Shown here piece by piece: positions 8,229 through 17,806 of a DNA stretch of 64,000 bases. Source of the DNA: Afipia sp. Root123D2. Its GTDB lineage: Bacteria; Pseudomonadota; Alphaproteobacteria; Rhizobiales; Xanthobacteraceae. How positions within the stretch are numbered: the stretch's first letter is position 1; each line of letters starts with the position of its first letter. The notes beneath the pieces were generated by a model, which had not been told where the DNA came from, did not search any database, and was given only the letters and a program-made list of their open reading frames with translations. The stretch spans positions 838,828-902,827 of the forward strand of contig NZ_LMDP01000002.1 of NCBI RefSeq assembly GCF_001425835.1, given 5' to 3'. The position numbers and the translations under genes were made by a program.

Positions 8229-8774
8229 TTAGCGGTGATGATGATGACGATGATGCTTCTTGTGGTGGCGATGATGGCGGGCCTTGCCGTGATGCACGAT
8301 GCCGGCCGGACGGAGTTCAAGGCCGACGAGGCCGCCAGCTGCGTTGAGGCCGGTCTGGCCCTGCAGGCTCAGCGGCTGCAGCGCAATCGAGTTGTCCGAA
8401 CCGCCGACCAGCAGGTTGCCGCCGCCGCCGATGCCGATCGAGGCGTTGCCGCCAACACCGCCATAGTTGCCGGACAGATCACCACGGCCGAGACGCCGGG
8501 TCGGCGCGTTCACCGCCCATGCGAGATCCATGCGCTCGGTGACACCGATATCGAGGCCGAAGCGGGTGACGGTCGCCACGTAAGGCTCCGGACGGCGGCC
8601 CTGGCTGGTGAACACGCACTCAAGCTGGGTCGTCGACGCTACAACCATGCCGACGTTCTGGCCGCCATGACACTCGAGAAGGCCGACCTGCGTCCGACCT
8701 TCTTGCGCATTCGCGGTCGCGAACGATGCAATGATAATGGCGGCAGTTGCGCCGAACAGGTGTGACAGTCGCAT
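8229..8774 (-). CDS. DUF992 exported protein with His-rich tail, copy 2
   Basis: Exported protein of unknown function, 181 residues. It has a signal peptide (MRLSHLFGATAAIIIASFAT, cleavage likely after ANA) and the same mature core as copy 1: LLECHGG, LECVF, GRGDLSGNYGG, SIALQPLSLQGQTGLNAAGG. After the shared LELRP, copy 1 ends within two residues, but this one continues with about 26 residues rich in histidine and lysine (HHGKARHHRHHKKHHRHHHH). That suggests metal or polyanion binding, though this is inference. GGAG precedes the ATG. It has its own intrinsic terminator at 8186-8205. Confidence 0.85.
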   Translation of the reverse strand: MRLSHLFGATAAIIIASFATANAQEGRTQVGLLECHGGQNVGMVVASTTQLECVFTSQGRRPEPYVATVTRFGLDIGVTERMDLAWAVNAPTRRLGRGDLSGNYGGVGGNASIGIGGGGNLLVGGSDNSIALQPLSLQGQTGLNAAGGLVGLELRPAGIVHHGKARHHRHHKKHHRHHHHR

Positions 8775-8904
8775 GAGGCGATCTCCAGCTTGGGTTTTTT
8801 ACAGAAGGTAGGGCAAATGAAGGAAGCGACGTGCAGGTAGCACGTCGCCGATCAATTGTAAGTCACGAAATCGAGATTAGTTCCATGCGAAGCACTCTGT
8901 GGAA

Positions 8905-10167
<1,263 letters not shown>

Positions 10168-10233
10168 CTAAAGCGCCCAACGCTGCATCGCAACCGTCGG
10201 ATGGGCGAAACTGTCATGTGAAATGGCTTTCTT

Positions 10234-10256
10234 CCCTCTCCCCTCGTGGGAGAGGG
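10234..10256. repeat. hairpin of C/T- and G/A-rich arms
   Basis: CCCTCTCCC, loop CTCGT, GGGAGAGGG: a perfect 9-bp stem in the 265-base gap between aatA and the GT87 gene. Pyrimidine/purine hairpins of this sort recur in related genomes as short dispersed repeats. Nothing else is recognisable in the gap. Confidence 0.5.
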
Positions 10257-10372
10257 GAAAAGAGATGGTCGCGAATGATAAACAGCCTCAAACGCGAAAA
10301 GCCGCAGTGCTTCAGGAAACATTAAAAACGGACGGCTAGGTTCGGCGCAACATTCATAAAGTTTGCGCGGCA

Positions 10373-11611
10373 ATGTCCCTCCTTCTGCAGCGCCTCAGGA
10401 CCGGTGAATGGCTGACGCCCGCGCGCATCCGCGGCTACAGCCTGATCATGCTCGGCATCACCGTCGTCGCCATCGTCGGCTGGATCGCTCTGGCGGACGG
10501 CCTGATCGACCGCAACGGCAAGCCGCTCGGCACCGACTTCTCCAACGTTTACGCGGCCGGAACGCTCGGCTGGGTCGGGAAGGCCGCCGATGCGTATGTG
10601 CCCGCACTCCAGCACGCCGCCGAAAAGGCAGTGTTCGGCAACAACACGCCGTTTTTCGGCTGGCATTATCCGCCGTTCTTCTTCGTCGTGGCGTTCGCGG
10701 TCGCGGCTTTGCCCTATGTGTGGGGCCTGTTGATGTGGATGGTGGCCGGACTCGCCGCCTACCTGGCGGCCATCCACGCCATTCTGCCGCGCCGGGAAAC
10801 CTGGCTCGCCGCACTCGCCTTCCCCGCCGTATTCGTCAACATCGGCCACGGCCAGAACGGCTTCCTCACTACCGCGCTGCTCGGCGGCGCGCTGCAGATC
10901 ATGGATCGCCGGCCGTGGCTCGCCGGCGTGCTGATCGGGCTGCTCGCCTACAAGCCGCAATTCGGCGTGCTGATTCCGCTGGCGCTGCTGGCCTCGGCGC
11001 GCTGGACCACCATCGCATCGGCGGCAGCGACGGTGGTGGCGCTGGCTGCCGCGACCACCGCGGTTCTCGGCACCGGCATCTGGCAGGCGTTTCTCGCATC
11101 CACGGCATTCACGCAGAACGTCGTGCTCGAACAGGGCGGCACCGGTTGGGAGAAAATCCAGTCGATCTTCTCCGCCGTGAGTGCGTGGGGCGCGAATGTC
11201 CCGATCGCCTATACGATCCAGGTCGCTCTGGCGCTCGTCCTCGCCGCAAGCATCGTGTGGCTGTGGCGCAGCAGCGCGGCGTTTGAATTAAAGGCGTCGG
11301 CGCTGGCAACGGCGAGTCTGCTGGCGACGCCTTACGTCCTCGACTACGACCTCGTGGTGCTGGCGGTCGCGATCGCCTTCTTCGTCCGATACGGACTGGC
11401 CCATGGTTTTCGCGATTGGGAAATCACCCTGCTTGCGGCCGCATGGATCGTGCCGCTGATCTCACGCGGCGTCGCCGGCGCGACCACCTTACCGCTCGGC
11501 CTGATCGCCATGCTGGCGCTGTACGCGATCACGATCCGCCGCGCGGTTCGCGATCTGCAGGACACGCAGCAAAAGCGGGCGCCGCTCGCGAATTCACTCA
11601 CTGCAACTTGA
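10373..11611 (+). CDS. GT87-type membrane glycosyltransferase (DUF2029)
   Basis: Polytopic inner-membrane protein of 412 residues with about ten hydrophobic segments. It shows the GT-C pattern of family 87: an acidic residue in the first periplasmic loop (GTDFSNVYAAG, Asp about 55), WHYPPFFF (97-104), GHGQNGFLT (158-166) and YKPQFGVLIP (193-202). Actinobacterial relatives are polyprenyl-phosphate-mannose-dependent mannosyltransferases; the sugar and acceptor here are unknown. No other glycan genes are nearby, so it appears as a single gene. No clear Shine-Dalgarno precedes the ATG at 10373. Confidence 0.85.
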   Translation: MSLLLQRLRTGEWLTPARIRGYSLIMLGITVVAIVGWIALADGLIDRNGKPLGTDFSNVYAAGTLGWVGKAADAYVPALQHAAEKAVFGNNTPFFGWHYPPFFFVVAFAVAALPYVWGLLMWMVAGLAAYLAAIHAILPRRETWLAALAFPAVFVNIGHGQNGFLTTALLGGALQIMDRRPWLAGVLIGLLAYKPQFGVLIPLALLASARWTTIASAAATVVALAAATTAVLGTGIWQAFLASTAFTQNVVLEQGGTGWEKIQSIFSAVSAWGANVPIAYTIQVALALVLAASIVWLWRSSAAFELKASALATASLLATPYVLDYDLVVLAVAIAFFVRYGLAHGFRDWEITLLAAAWIVPLISRGVAGATTLPLGLIAMLALYAITIRRAVRDLQDTQQKRAPLANSLTAT

Positions 11612-11790
11612 GCGAAAGCTGCGGCACGTTCGCGCAGGTGTGATCTGCGGATCGTGTCGGATCGTTAAATTTGTTCTCTACAACCGCACTGCAGCGCAGG
11701 TTTCGACTATTTCCAGCCTCGGGCTCTTGCGGCATGCGCCTCGCGCCATCATTGTCCTGACAATGACGACGCCCGAATCCGAAGGACAGA

Positions 11791-12441
11791 ATGTACAAGC
11801 TCTATTCGATGCAGCGCTCCGGCAACAGCTACAAGGTCCGCCTTGCGCTGGCGCTGTTGAGCGCGCCCTATCAGGCCATCGAGGTCGACATTCTGCGCGG
11901 CGAAAGCCGCACGCCGGACTTCCTTGCCAAGAATCCGAGCGGCCAGGTGCCGTTGCTCGAAGTCGCTGACGGCCGCTACCTCGCCGAATCGAACGCGATC
12001 TTGTGGTACGTCGCGATCGGCACATCGCTGGCGCCGGAAGATCGCATTGATCGCGCAGAAGCGCTGCAATGGATGTTCTTCGAGCAGCACGCGCTGGAGC
12101 CCAGCGTCGGAGCCGCGTATTTCTGGCTGGCGCTGGTGCGCGGCGGCCGCGACCTGCAGACCCACGCGCTGGAAGACTGGATGGAGCGCGGCTACGCAGC
12201 GCTGCGGGTGATGGAAAATCACCTCAAGACCCACGACTACTTCGCGGCCGGTCATCTCACCGTCGCCGACATCGCGCTCTACGGCTACACCCATGTCGCC
12301 AACCAGTGCGACTTCGACTTGTCCGGCTATCCCTCGGTGCGGGCGTGGCTCAAGCGGGTCGAACGGCAGCCGCGTTTCGTCTCGATGGCCTGGACGCCCG
12401 ACGCCCCGGCCAATGACGAGGATCTGGTCGCAGAAGCGTGA
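11791..12441 (+). CDS. glutathione S-transferase family protein
   Basis: Cytosolic glutathione transferase-like protein, 216 residues. The N-terminal thioredoxin-like domain begins MYKLYSMQRSGNSYKVRLAL, where a Ser of SGNSYK replaces the catalytic cysteine/serine region of beta/theta classes, followed by the glutathione-binding NPSGQVPLLE and LAESNAILWY. The all-alpha C-terminal domain ends with HLTVADIALYGYTHVA. AGGA lies eight bases before the ATG. The substrate is unknown. No co-transcribed neighbour is evident. Confidence 0.9.
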   Translation: MYKLYSMQRSGNSYKVRLALALLSAPYQAIEVDILRGESRTPDFLAKNPSGQVPLLEVADGRYLAESNAILWYVAIGTSLAPEDRIDRAEALQWMFFEQHALEPSVGAAYFWLALVRGGRDLQTHALEDWMERGYAALRVMENHLKTHDYFAAGHLTVADIALYGYTHVANQCDFDLSGYPSVRAWLKRVERQPRFVSMAWTPDAPANDEDLVAEA

Positions 12442-12604
12442 TCCTGCGGATAACCCGCAAACAGCGGGCATAACCTGCATTGACCCCGCCCCGCGGCCAT
12501 GGTTTGGCCATTTTCTATGCATGTTGCGCCGCAATCCTGACAGCGATTCCTGCCAAATCTACCGGACGCGGGTGATTCGCCCGCGCCATGAAGGATTTAC
12601 GGCC

Positions 12605-12781
12605 ATGATACGGTCGCTCGCTGCGGCACACGGCTTTGGAAGCCGGACCGCACGCACTGCTTCTTCACGTTTGACCGGCGCCGTCGCGGCATCACTTGCG
12701 CTCGGCTCGCTGTCGCTTTGCCTGGTCGTCGTCATCGCGGCCATGTCGATCAGGGTCGCGTCGGCCATGCCGATCGGCTGA
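12605..12781 (+). CDS. small single-pass membrane protein (58 aa)
   Basis: Short reading frame with an arginine-rich N-terminus and one strongly hydrophobic segment (GAVAASLALGSLSLCLVVVI, about residues 26-45) ending in MPIG. An AAGGA lies nine bases before the ATG. A larger upstream extension in the same frame has no coding character. A second micro-protein follows at 12883. No recognised family; real-gene status is moderately supported by start context and the membrane segment. Confidence 0.5.
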   Translation: MIRSLAAAHGFGSRTARTASSRLTGAVAASLALGSLSLCLVVVIAAMSIRVASAMPIG

Positions 12782-12882
12782 ACGAGCCGGGCCGGCGTTT
12801 GGCCGGCAGCAGCATCACACTCATTTCAGGGCGTCCGGGGGCACGGGTTGATTGGCGGGCGTGTGCCCGACGGAGACGTATT

Positions 12883-13026
12883 ATGAAAGCACCTTTGGTC
12901 ATTGTCGCCGCGTCGCTGACAGTTGCGATCATCCTGACCGCATCGTTGCTGATCGCGACCGGAACGCGCGGCGCCAGCGCGACCTACGAACCGGCACACA
13001 TTCCGCACGCTTCTCCGGCGAGGTGA
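12883..13026 (+). CDS. small membrane or exported peptide (47 aa)
   Basis: Begins MKAPLVIVAASLTVAIILTA, one hydrophobic helix, followed by a short polar tail rich in Ala, Pro and His. GGAG lies eight bases upstream of the ATG. It is convergent with the DUF486 gene, four bases away. It could be a signal-anchored micro-protein; no family recognised. Together with the 58-residue frame just upstream it forms a pair of micro-membrane proteins. Confidence 0.5.
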   Translation: MKAPLVIVAASLTVAIILTASLLIATGTRGASATYEPAHIPHASPAR

Positions 13027-13030
13027 GCGT

Positions 13031-13387
13031 TCACGACCATTTGTGGAAGATGAAGAACGCGCCGAGTGCAATGAAGGCAAAGCCGAGCGCGTGATTCCAG
13101 CCCAGCGGCTCCTTCAGATACAAAATCGAGAATCCGGCGAACACGATCAGGGTGATGACCTCCTGGATCGTTTTCAGTTGCGCGGCGCTATAGATCGCGC
13201 TGCCCCAGCGGTTGGCCGGAACCGCCAGCCAGTACTCGAAAAACGCAATGCCCCAGCTCACCATGATGACCAACGGCAGCGCGCTGCTCTTGAACTTCAG
13301 ATGGCCGTACCAGGCGAAGGTCATGAAGACGTTGGATGCGAACAGCATCAGGATCGGCAGCACATACGGCGAAATGAACGTGGGCAT
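13031..13387 (-). CDS. DUF486 family membrane protein
   Basis: Integral membrane protein of 118 residues with four predicted helices, resembling half-size members of the drug/metabolite transporter superfamily. Distinctive stretches are FMTFAWYGHLKFK, GIAFFEYWLAVPANRWG, QLKTIQEVITLIVFAGFS and the C-terminal GAFFIFHKWS, all typical of DUF486. The ATG at 13387 is chosen because AAGGA lies at proper spacing; an ATG six bases earlier overlaps that site. Probably forms dimers like other small multidrug-resistance-like proteins; transport substrate unknown. Confidence 0.88.
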   Translation of the reverse strand: MPTFISPYVLPILMLFASNVFMTFAWYGHLKFKSSALPLVIMVSWGIAFFEYWLAVPANRWGSAIYSAAQLKTIQEVITLIVFAGFSILYLKEPLGWNHALGFAFIALGAFFIFHKWS

Positions 13388-13671
13388 GAACATCCTTCCG
13401 GTCTTTGGCGGCTCTCGCCGCGCGGGGCATTCCAAAAGTGCCCGGCGGCGGTATTGGTTCCCTGTGGATAAATCCGAGCGTCACCATCCTGTAACAGAGC
13501 ATGCCTAGTTTTTGCGAGCGTCTGATCCGGCCCCCCGTCGCAGATCACACGCCAAAGCGGTCCCCGGTCGCGCACTCCCCTCATGCGCAGCGTCAGACCG
13601 GGGCCGCATTTTTTTGTCCGCCGGATGTCTCCAGACGCTATAAACGCCCGTCTCCTCGCCCGGACCGCTTC

Positions 13672-14514
13672 ATGATCCGCGTTGCCTTCGTCCTGACATG
13701 TCTCGTGCTGCTGTTTCTGGTGCTGCTGCCGTTCCAGATCGCAGGCATCGTCTTCAACACTAGCCTGCAACGCACGGTGCCGCGGCTATTCCATCGCGTG
13801 CTGTGCAAGGTGGTCGGCGTCCGCATCCGCGAGGTCGGCGAGCGCACCCGTGAGACCCCGGCGCTGATCCTGTCCAACCACGCCTCATGGCTGGACATCG
13901 TGGTGATCGGCGCGATCGCGCCGGTGGTGTTCGTGGCGAAATCCGAAGTGGCGGCATGGCCGGTGTTCGGGCTGCTGGCGAAACTGCAGCGCACGATCTT
14001 CATCGAGCGCGAACGCCGCCACAAGACCGGCGCGGCGGCGCGCGAAATGGCCGAGCGGCTCAGCGGCGGCGATGCCGTGCTCCTGTTTCCCGAAGGCACA
14101 TCAAGCGACGGCATCCGTATCCTGCCGTTTCGCTCCGCGCTGATCGGGGCGGTCCATCACGCCATCGGCGATTCTTCGCATCATGAGCGCGTTACCGTGC
14201 AGCCGGTGTCGCTGGCCTATGTCGGGATCGGCGGCGTGCCGGTCGGCCGCGCGCTGCGCGACAAGGTGGCGTGGTACGGCGACGCTGATCTGCTGCCGCA
14301 TTTCTTCGGGGTTATCGCCGTCGGCGCTATCGACGTCACCGTGAGCTGGGGCGAGCCGGTTGCCTACGACATCAATGCCGATCGCAAACAGATCGCACGC
14401 GATGCCGAAGCCGCGGTGCGGCGGATGACGGCGAGGGCTTTGCGTGGCGCGCCGATCTCCGGCAACATGACGCCCGAGGAAACAAACCCGCTCTCCCTTC
14501 CCGCCCGCCCCTGA
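13672..14514 (+). CDS. 1-acyl-sn-glycerol-3-phosphate acyltransferase (PlsC family)
   Basis: Lysophospholipid acyltransferase of 280 residues, attached to the inner membrane by an N-terminal helix (MIRVAFVLTCLVLLFLVLLP). The acyltransferase block I NHASWLD carries the catalytic His-x4-Asp, and block III is LFPEGTSSDG. It could be PlsC in phosphatidic-acid synthesis or an OlsA-type enzyme of ornithine-lipid synthesis, both of which occur in Rhizobiales; no olsB lies nearby. A longer reading frame from 13501 has no coding look. The aldo/keto reductase gene follows 12 bases after the stop and may be cotranscribed. Confidence 0.88.
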   Translation: MIRVAFVLTCLVLLFLVLLPFQIAGIVFNTSLQRTVPRLFHRVLCKVVGVRIREVGERTRETPALILSNHASWLDIVVIGAIAPVVFVAKSEVAAWPVFGLLAKLQRTIFIERERRHKTGAAAREMAERLSGGDAVLLFPEGTSSDGIRILPFRSALIGAVHHAIGDSSHHERVTVQPVSLAYVGIGGVPVGRALRDKVAWYGDADLLPHFFGVIAVGAIDVTVSWGEPVAYDINADRKQIARDAEAAVRRMTARALRGAPISGNMTPEETNPLSLPARP

Positions 14515-14526
14515 CAGGAATTAAAA

Positions 14527-15468
14527 ATGGAAACAAGAAACCTCGGCGGCTCCGGCCTACGCGTCTCCGCTGTCGGCCTCGGCTGCAACAATTTCGGCCA
14601 GCGAAGCGATCTGGAGACCTCGCGCAAGATCATCCACAAGGCGATCGATCTCGGCATCACGCTGTTCGACACCGCCGATATCTATGCCGGGCGGGGCGGC
14701 TCGGAGAACGTGCTCGGGCAGGTGCTCGGCGACCGCCGCAAGGACATCGTGCTCGCGACGAAATTCTCGAAATCGATGGCCGACGACGGCACCAAGCAGG
14801 GCGCATCGCGGCGCTACATCATGCAGGCGGTCGAAGACAGCCTGCGCCGGTTGAAAACCGACTACATCGACCTCTATCAGCAGCACGACTACGATGACCT
14901 GACGCCGATCGACGAAACCCTGCGCGCGCTGGACGACCTGATCCGTCAGGGCAAGGTGCGTTACATCGGCTGCTCGAATTTTCCGGCATGGCGCGTCGCC
15001 GAGGCCCAGCTCATCGCGCGCAGCATTAACTCCTCCGCTTTCGTATCGTGCCAGGACGAATACAGCCTTCTGGTGCGCGGCATCGAGAAGGATCTGCTGC
15101 CGGCGGCGAAGGCCTACAATCTCGGCCTGCTGCCCTTCTTCCCGCTGGCGAACGGCCTTCTCGTCGGCAAATACAAGCGCGGGGAAAAGCCGCCTGCGGA
15201 TTCGCGCCTCGGCAAGGTCGATTACCTGCGCGAGCGCTACATGAACGATAGAAACCTGGACATCGTGCAGAAGCTCGGCGAATTCGCCCAACAGCACGGC
15301 AAGACGCTGCTCGAACTGGCGTTCTCATGGCTCGCGGCCCGGCCGCAGGTGTCGAGCGTCATCGCCGGCGCGTCCAGCCCCGAACAGATCGAGCAGAACG
15401 TCAAGGCGATCGCGTGGAAGCTGACGGCCGAGGACATGGCGGCGATCGACGAGATTACGAAGCGATAG
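14527..15468 (+). CDS. aldo/keto reductase
   Basis: NADP(H)-dependent oxidoreductase with a TIM-barrel fold, 313 residues. The catalytic tetrad is in place: Asp48 in FDTADIY, Tyr53, Lys79 in LATKFSKS and His120 in YQQHDYDD. The C-terminal cofactor region contains VSSVIAGASSPEQIEQN. It resembles the YajO/voltage-gated potassium-channel-beta-like subgroup that reduces small aldehydes and ketones. AGGAA precedes the ATG. It lies 12 bases after the acyltransferase gene, same strand. Substrate unknown. Confidence 0.92.
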   Translation: METRNLGGSGLRVSAVGLGCNNFGQRSDLETSRKIIHKAIDLGITLFDTADIYAGRGGSENVLGQVLGDRRKDIVLATKFSKSMADDGTKQGASRRYIMQAVEDSLRRLKTDYIDLYQQHDYDDLTPIDETLRALDDLIRQGKVRYIGCSNFPAWRVAEAQLIARSINSSAFVSCQDEYSLLVRGIEKDLLPAAKAYNLGLLPFFPLANGLLVGKYKRGEKPPADSRLGKVDYLRERYMNDRNLDIVQKLGEFAQQHGKTLLELAFSWLAARPQVSSVIAGASSPEQIEQNVKAIAWKLTAEDMAAIDEITKR

Positions 15469-15500
15469 TGGGTGCATAAACATCCCGAGTACTGATTTAT

Positions 15501-15590
15501 TGTCATCGCCGGGCTTGTCCCGGCGATCCCGATGAGGCGGGCACGGTGCTCACCTAAGCGAGATGGCCGGACCAAGTCCGGCCATGACAA
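15501..15590. repeat. REP-like double hairpin, type 1, copy a
   Basis: Two 9-bp-stem hairpins: 15505-15527 (ATCGCCGGG, CTTGT, CCCGGCGAT) and 15563-15585 (ATGGCCGGA, CCAAG, TCCGGCCAT), joined by a conserved linker containing AGGCGGGCA and CTAAGCG. The other copy is at 59004-59092, alike in linker and geometry but with paired base changes in the stems. It occupies the gap after the aldo/keto reductase gene. Confidence 0.85.
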
Positions 15591-15656
15591 CCTCGACTGG
15601 AGCCGTCACTTGCTTCCAACCAGACTCTCAGGATGACCTCGACGACAGACCGAACG

Positions 15657-15863
15657 ATGACACATCCGTCACCCGATCGTCCCGCGCAACCCCGCGCTAT
15701 AACCTGCCCGCGCTGCGGCGCGGCGTTCACTTGTGATCTGGCGGGGCGTTGCTGGTGCATGGATGAAGCCGCACGGCTGCCGATGCCGGTCGAGGGCGAA
15801 GACTGCCTGTGTCCGTCATGCCTGCGCGCTGAGGCCGCACGACGCGAAGCCGATCAGCCGTAA
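15657..15863 (+). CDS. cysteine-rich CWC family protein
   Basis: Small cytosolic protein of 68 residues with the CWC-type cysteine layout: CPRCGAAFTC, then RCWCMDEA, then CLCPSCL. The eight cysteines suggest one or two zinc sites. Family function is unknown. The ATG at 15657 starts eight codons inside a longer frame and leaves the cysteine motifs complete. The last ten bases overlap the 3' end of the convergent SemiSWEET gene. Confidence 0.8.
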   Translation: MTHPSPDRPAQPRAITCPRCGAAFTCDLAGRCWCMDEAARLPMPVEGEDCLCPSCLRAEAARREADQP

Positions 15864-16123
15864 CGCAGCTTCATCGCGATAATGATCAATGTCAGGACCA
15901 TCGAGACGGCGTTGGCGGCAATCAGCGGCCAGTTGCCGATCGCAATGCCGTAGATCAGCCACAGCAGGATGCCGCCGGCGAACACCAGATTGGTCGCCAG
16001 CGAAATCGCATGGGTATCCTTGAGACGGATGACGCGCACCACCTGCGGCAACCAGCACAACGTGGTCAGCACGGCGGCCAGCGCACCGACCCAGTGAACG
16101 ACGGCAGGAACAGACTCGGTCAT
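15854..16123 (-). CDS. SemiSWEET-type sugar transporter
   Basis: Membrane protein of 89 residues with three transmembrane helices, one SWEET/MtN3 repeat. The first helix ends with the PQ-loop motif (TTLCWLPQVVRVIRLKDT), followed by ATNLVFAGGILLWLIYGIAI and a third helix ending in KLRYG. SemiSWEETs dimerise to make one facilitative sugar channel. It is convergent with, and overlaps by ten bases, the CWC-protein gene. Confidence 0.88.
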   Translation of the reverse strand: MTESVPAVVHWVGALAAVLTTLCWLPQVVRVIRLKDTHAISLATNLVFAGGILLWLIYGIAIGNWPLIAANAVSMVLTLIIIAMKLRYG

Positions 16124-16178
16124 CGCTCAGGAGCTAGCGGCGATGTGTTACCGCTGCATGACGGATCTCGTTGACAGC

Positions 16179-16874
16179 CTAGGCCGCGTAACCGGGCACA
16201 TTGCGCGCGAGGCCGCCAAAGGCATCAAACAGCTTCTCGCGCCATGCGTGGACGGGGTCGTCCTCTTTCAGCAGCTTGAACGGGCTGACGATACGCGCCC
16301 ACTGGAACGGGCCGAACACGATGTAGTCGGCGTAGTTCGGCTTGTCGCCGCCGAGGAACGGCTGTGTCTTCAGTGTCAGCCGCAGCGGGTCGAGACTTTT
16401 GCGGAACGCATCGATCTTGTGGTCGCGCTCGGCCGAGACATCTTCCAGCGGGCGGCCAAGACGTGCCTCGCGGCTTTCGCGGAAATAGATCTCATCCTTC
16501 TCGGGCAGGTGCTGCGGAATGTCTGCGACGATCAGCGGAAAGATACCGCCGAGCACCACAGTATCGCCCCACCAGTTCAGCATTCGGCCCATGGCGCGGC
16601 CGCCTTCGCCGCCGAACAGCGACGGACGATCCGGATAAGCGTCATCGAGATAGTTGGCGATGACCCACGAATCGACCACCGCCTTGTCGCCGTCGAGCAG
16701 CACCGGGACCTTCTCCGATTTGTGCGGGCGGATCGCGTCCTTCTCGGTGAAGCGCCACGGAATCGTTTCATGATCCAGCCCCTTGTGGGCCAGCGCCATG
16801 CGCGTGCGCCAGCAATAGGGGCTGAACACACGCTCCGAATCCGTGCCGCACAGTTCGAACAGCTTGCGCGCCAT
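16179..16874 (-). CDS. glutathione S-transferase (LigE-like)
   Basis: Glutathione transferase homologue, 231 residues. The N-terminal domain shows ELCGTDSERVFSPYCWRTRM, where a serine near SPYCW could be catalytic, then KVPVLLDGDK and VVDSWVIANYLDD for glutathione binding. The helical C-terminal domain has PNYADYIVFGPFQWAR. The N-terminal signature resembles beta-etherase-type GSTs of sphingomonads, though this is a common fold variant and no lignin-pathway genes are near. Two bases separate it from the next GST gene upstream on the same strand, so the pair is one operon. Confidence 0.88.
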   Translation of the reverse strand: MARKLFELCGTDSERVFSPYCWRTRMALAHKGLDHETIPWRFTEKDAIRPHKSEKVPVLLDGDKAVVDSWVIANYLDDAYPDRPSLFGGEGGRAMGRMLNWWGDTVVLGGIFPLIVADIPQHLPEKDEIYFRESREARLGRPLEDVSAERDHKIDAFRKSLDPLRLTLKTQPFLGGDKPNYADYIVFGPFQWARIVSPFKLLKEDDPVHAWREKLFDAFGGLARNVPGYAA

Positions 16875-16876
16875 GA

Positions 16877-17578
16877 TTAAGCCTTCACCACAGCAGCGGT
16901 CTGGCCGAACAGCACCTTTTTCTGTTCGTCGGTACTGATGGTGGGGTTCGGATTGATCTTCGGACCCTGTTCATAAGCCCGCACGGTCGCGGGCCGCGCG
17001 CGAATGGCCTCGAACCAGCGCTTCAGATGCGGGAAGTCTTCCAGCTTCTGGCCCTGACGCTCGTAAGGCACGATCCACGGATACGCCGCCATGTCGGCGA
17101 TCGAATAGTCGCCTGCAACGAACTCCCGGTCGGCGAGACGCTTGTTCAACACGCCATAGAGGCGGTTGGTTTCGTTGACGTAACGGATGATCGCATATGG
17201 AAGCTTTTCCGGAGCATAAACCGAGAAATGATGGTTCTGGCCGGCCATCGGGCCGAGGCCGCCCATCTGCCACATCAGCCACTGGATCACGTCGAAGCGC
17301 TTGCGCAGATCCTGCGGCATGAACTGGCCGGTCTTTTCCGCGAGATACATCAGAATCGCGCCGGATTCGAAGATCTTCACCGGCTCGCCGCCGTCCGTCG
17401 GCGCCTGATCGATGATCGCGGGCATGCGGTTGTTCGGCGAGAAAGAGAGGAATTCCGGCTTGAACTGATCGCCCTTGCCGATATTCACGGGATGAATTTT
17501 GTACGGCGTGCCGGTTTCTTCGAGAAACATCGTGATCTTGTGGCCGTTTGGCGTCGGCCAATAATAGAGATCGATCAT
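16877..17578 (-). CDS. glutathione S-transferase (YfcG/Ure2p-like)
   Basis: Glutathione-dependent disulfide-bond reductase-like protein, 233 residues. The start at 17578 gives MIDLYYWPTPNGHKITMFLE, matching YfcG/YghU-type nu-class enzymes in which Thr and Asn of TPNG replace the catalytic Ser/Cys. NNRMPAIID and IFESGAILMYLAEKTG follow, and the C-terminal domain has the YSIADMAAYPWI motif. An extension to 17674 is not needed. It is first of a two-gene operon with the GST at 16179, a tandem pair of different GST classes. Confidence 0.92.
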   Translation of the reverse strand: MIDLYYWPTPNGHKITMFLEETGTPYKIHPVNIGKGDQFKPEFLSFSPNNRMPAIIDQAPTDGGEPVKIFESGAILMYLAEKTGQFMPQDLRKRFDVIQWLMWQMGGLGPMAGQNHHFSVYAPEKLPYAIIRYVNETNRLYGVLNKRLADREFVAGDYSIADMAAYPWIVPYERQGQKLEDFPHLKRWFEAIRARPATVRAYEQGPKINPNPTISTDEQKKVLFGQTAAVVKA

Positions 17579-17737
17579 CTTTGCAGTCCTGCTGAGGTGA
17601 GCTAATCCGGCGCGCGCGGCGCGCGAAATTGAATGCGATTGCATGAATTTCGCGCCGTCTGTCCGCCAAGTCAATACGCATCACAACGCCCGCGCAGAAT
17701 CGTGATCCGCCGAGGACACGCGTTGATCCATCCCCAT

Positions 17738-17767
17738 GACGGCGCTGCGGAGCACCGCAACGCCGTC
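17738..17767 (-). terminator. strong hairpin after the DUF4394 gene, no T-tract
   Basis: Arms GACGGCG and CGCCGTC extend, through one G-U pair, into a 13-bp stem with a 4-base loop. It sits 40 bases past the stop codon of the frameshifted gene. The absence of a T-run argues for a 3'-end stabiliser or an imperfect terminator. Confidence 0.4.
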
Positions 17768-17806
17768 ACTCAGGGGCCTGAGCAGTCTCGACCACGAAGC
17801 GCTGCC

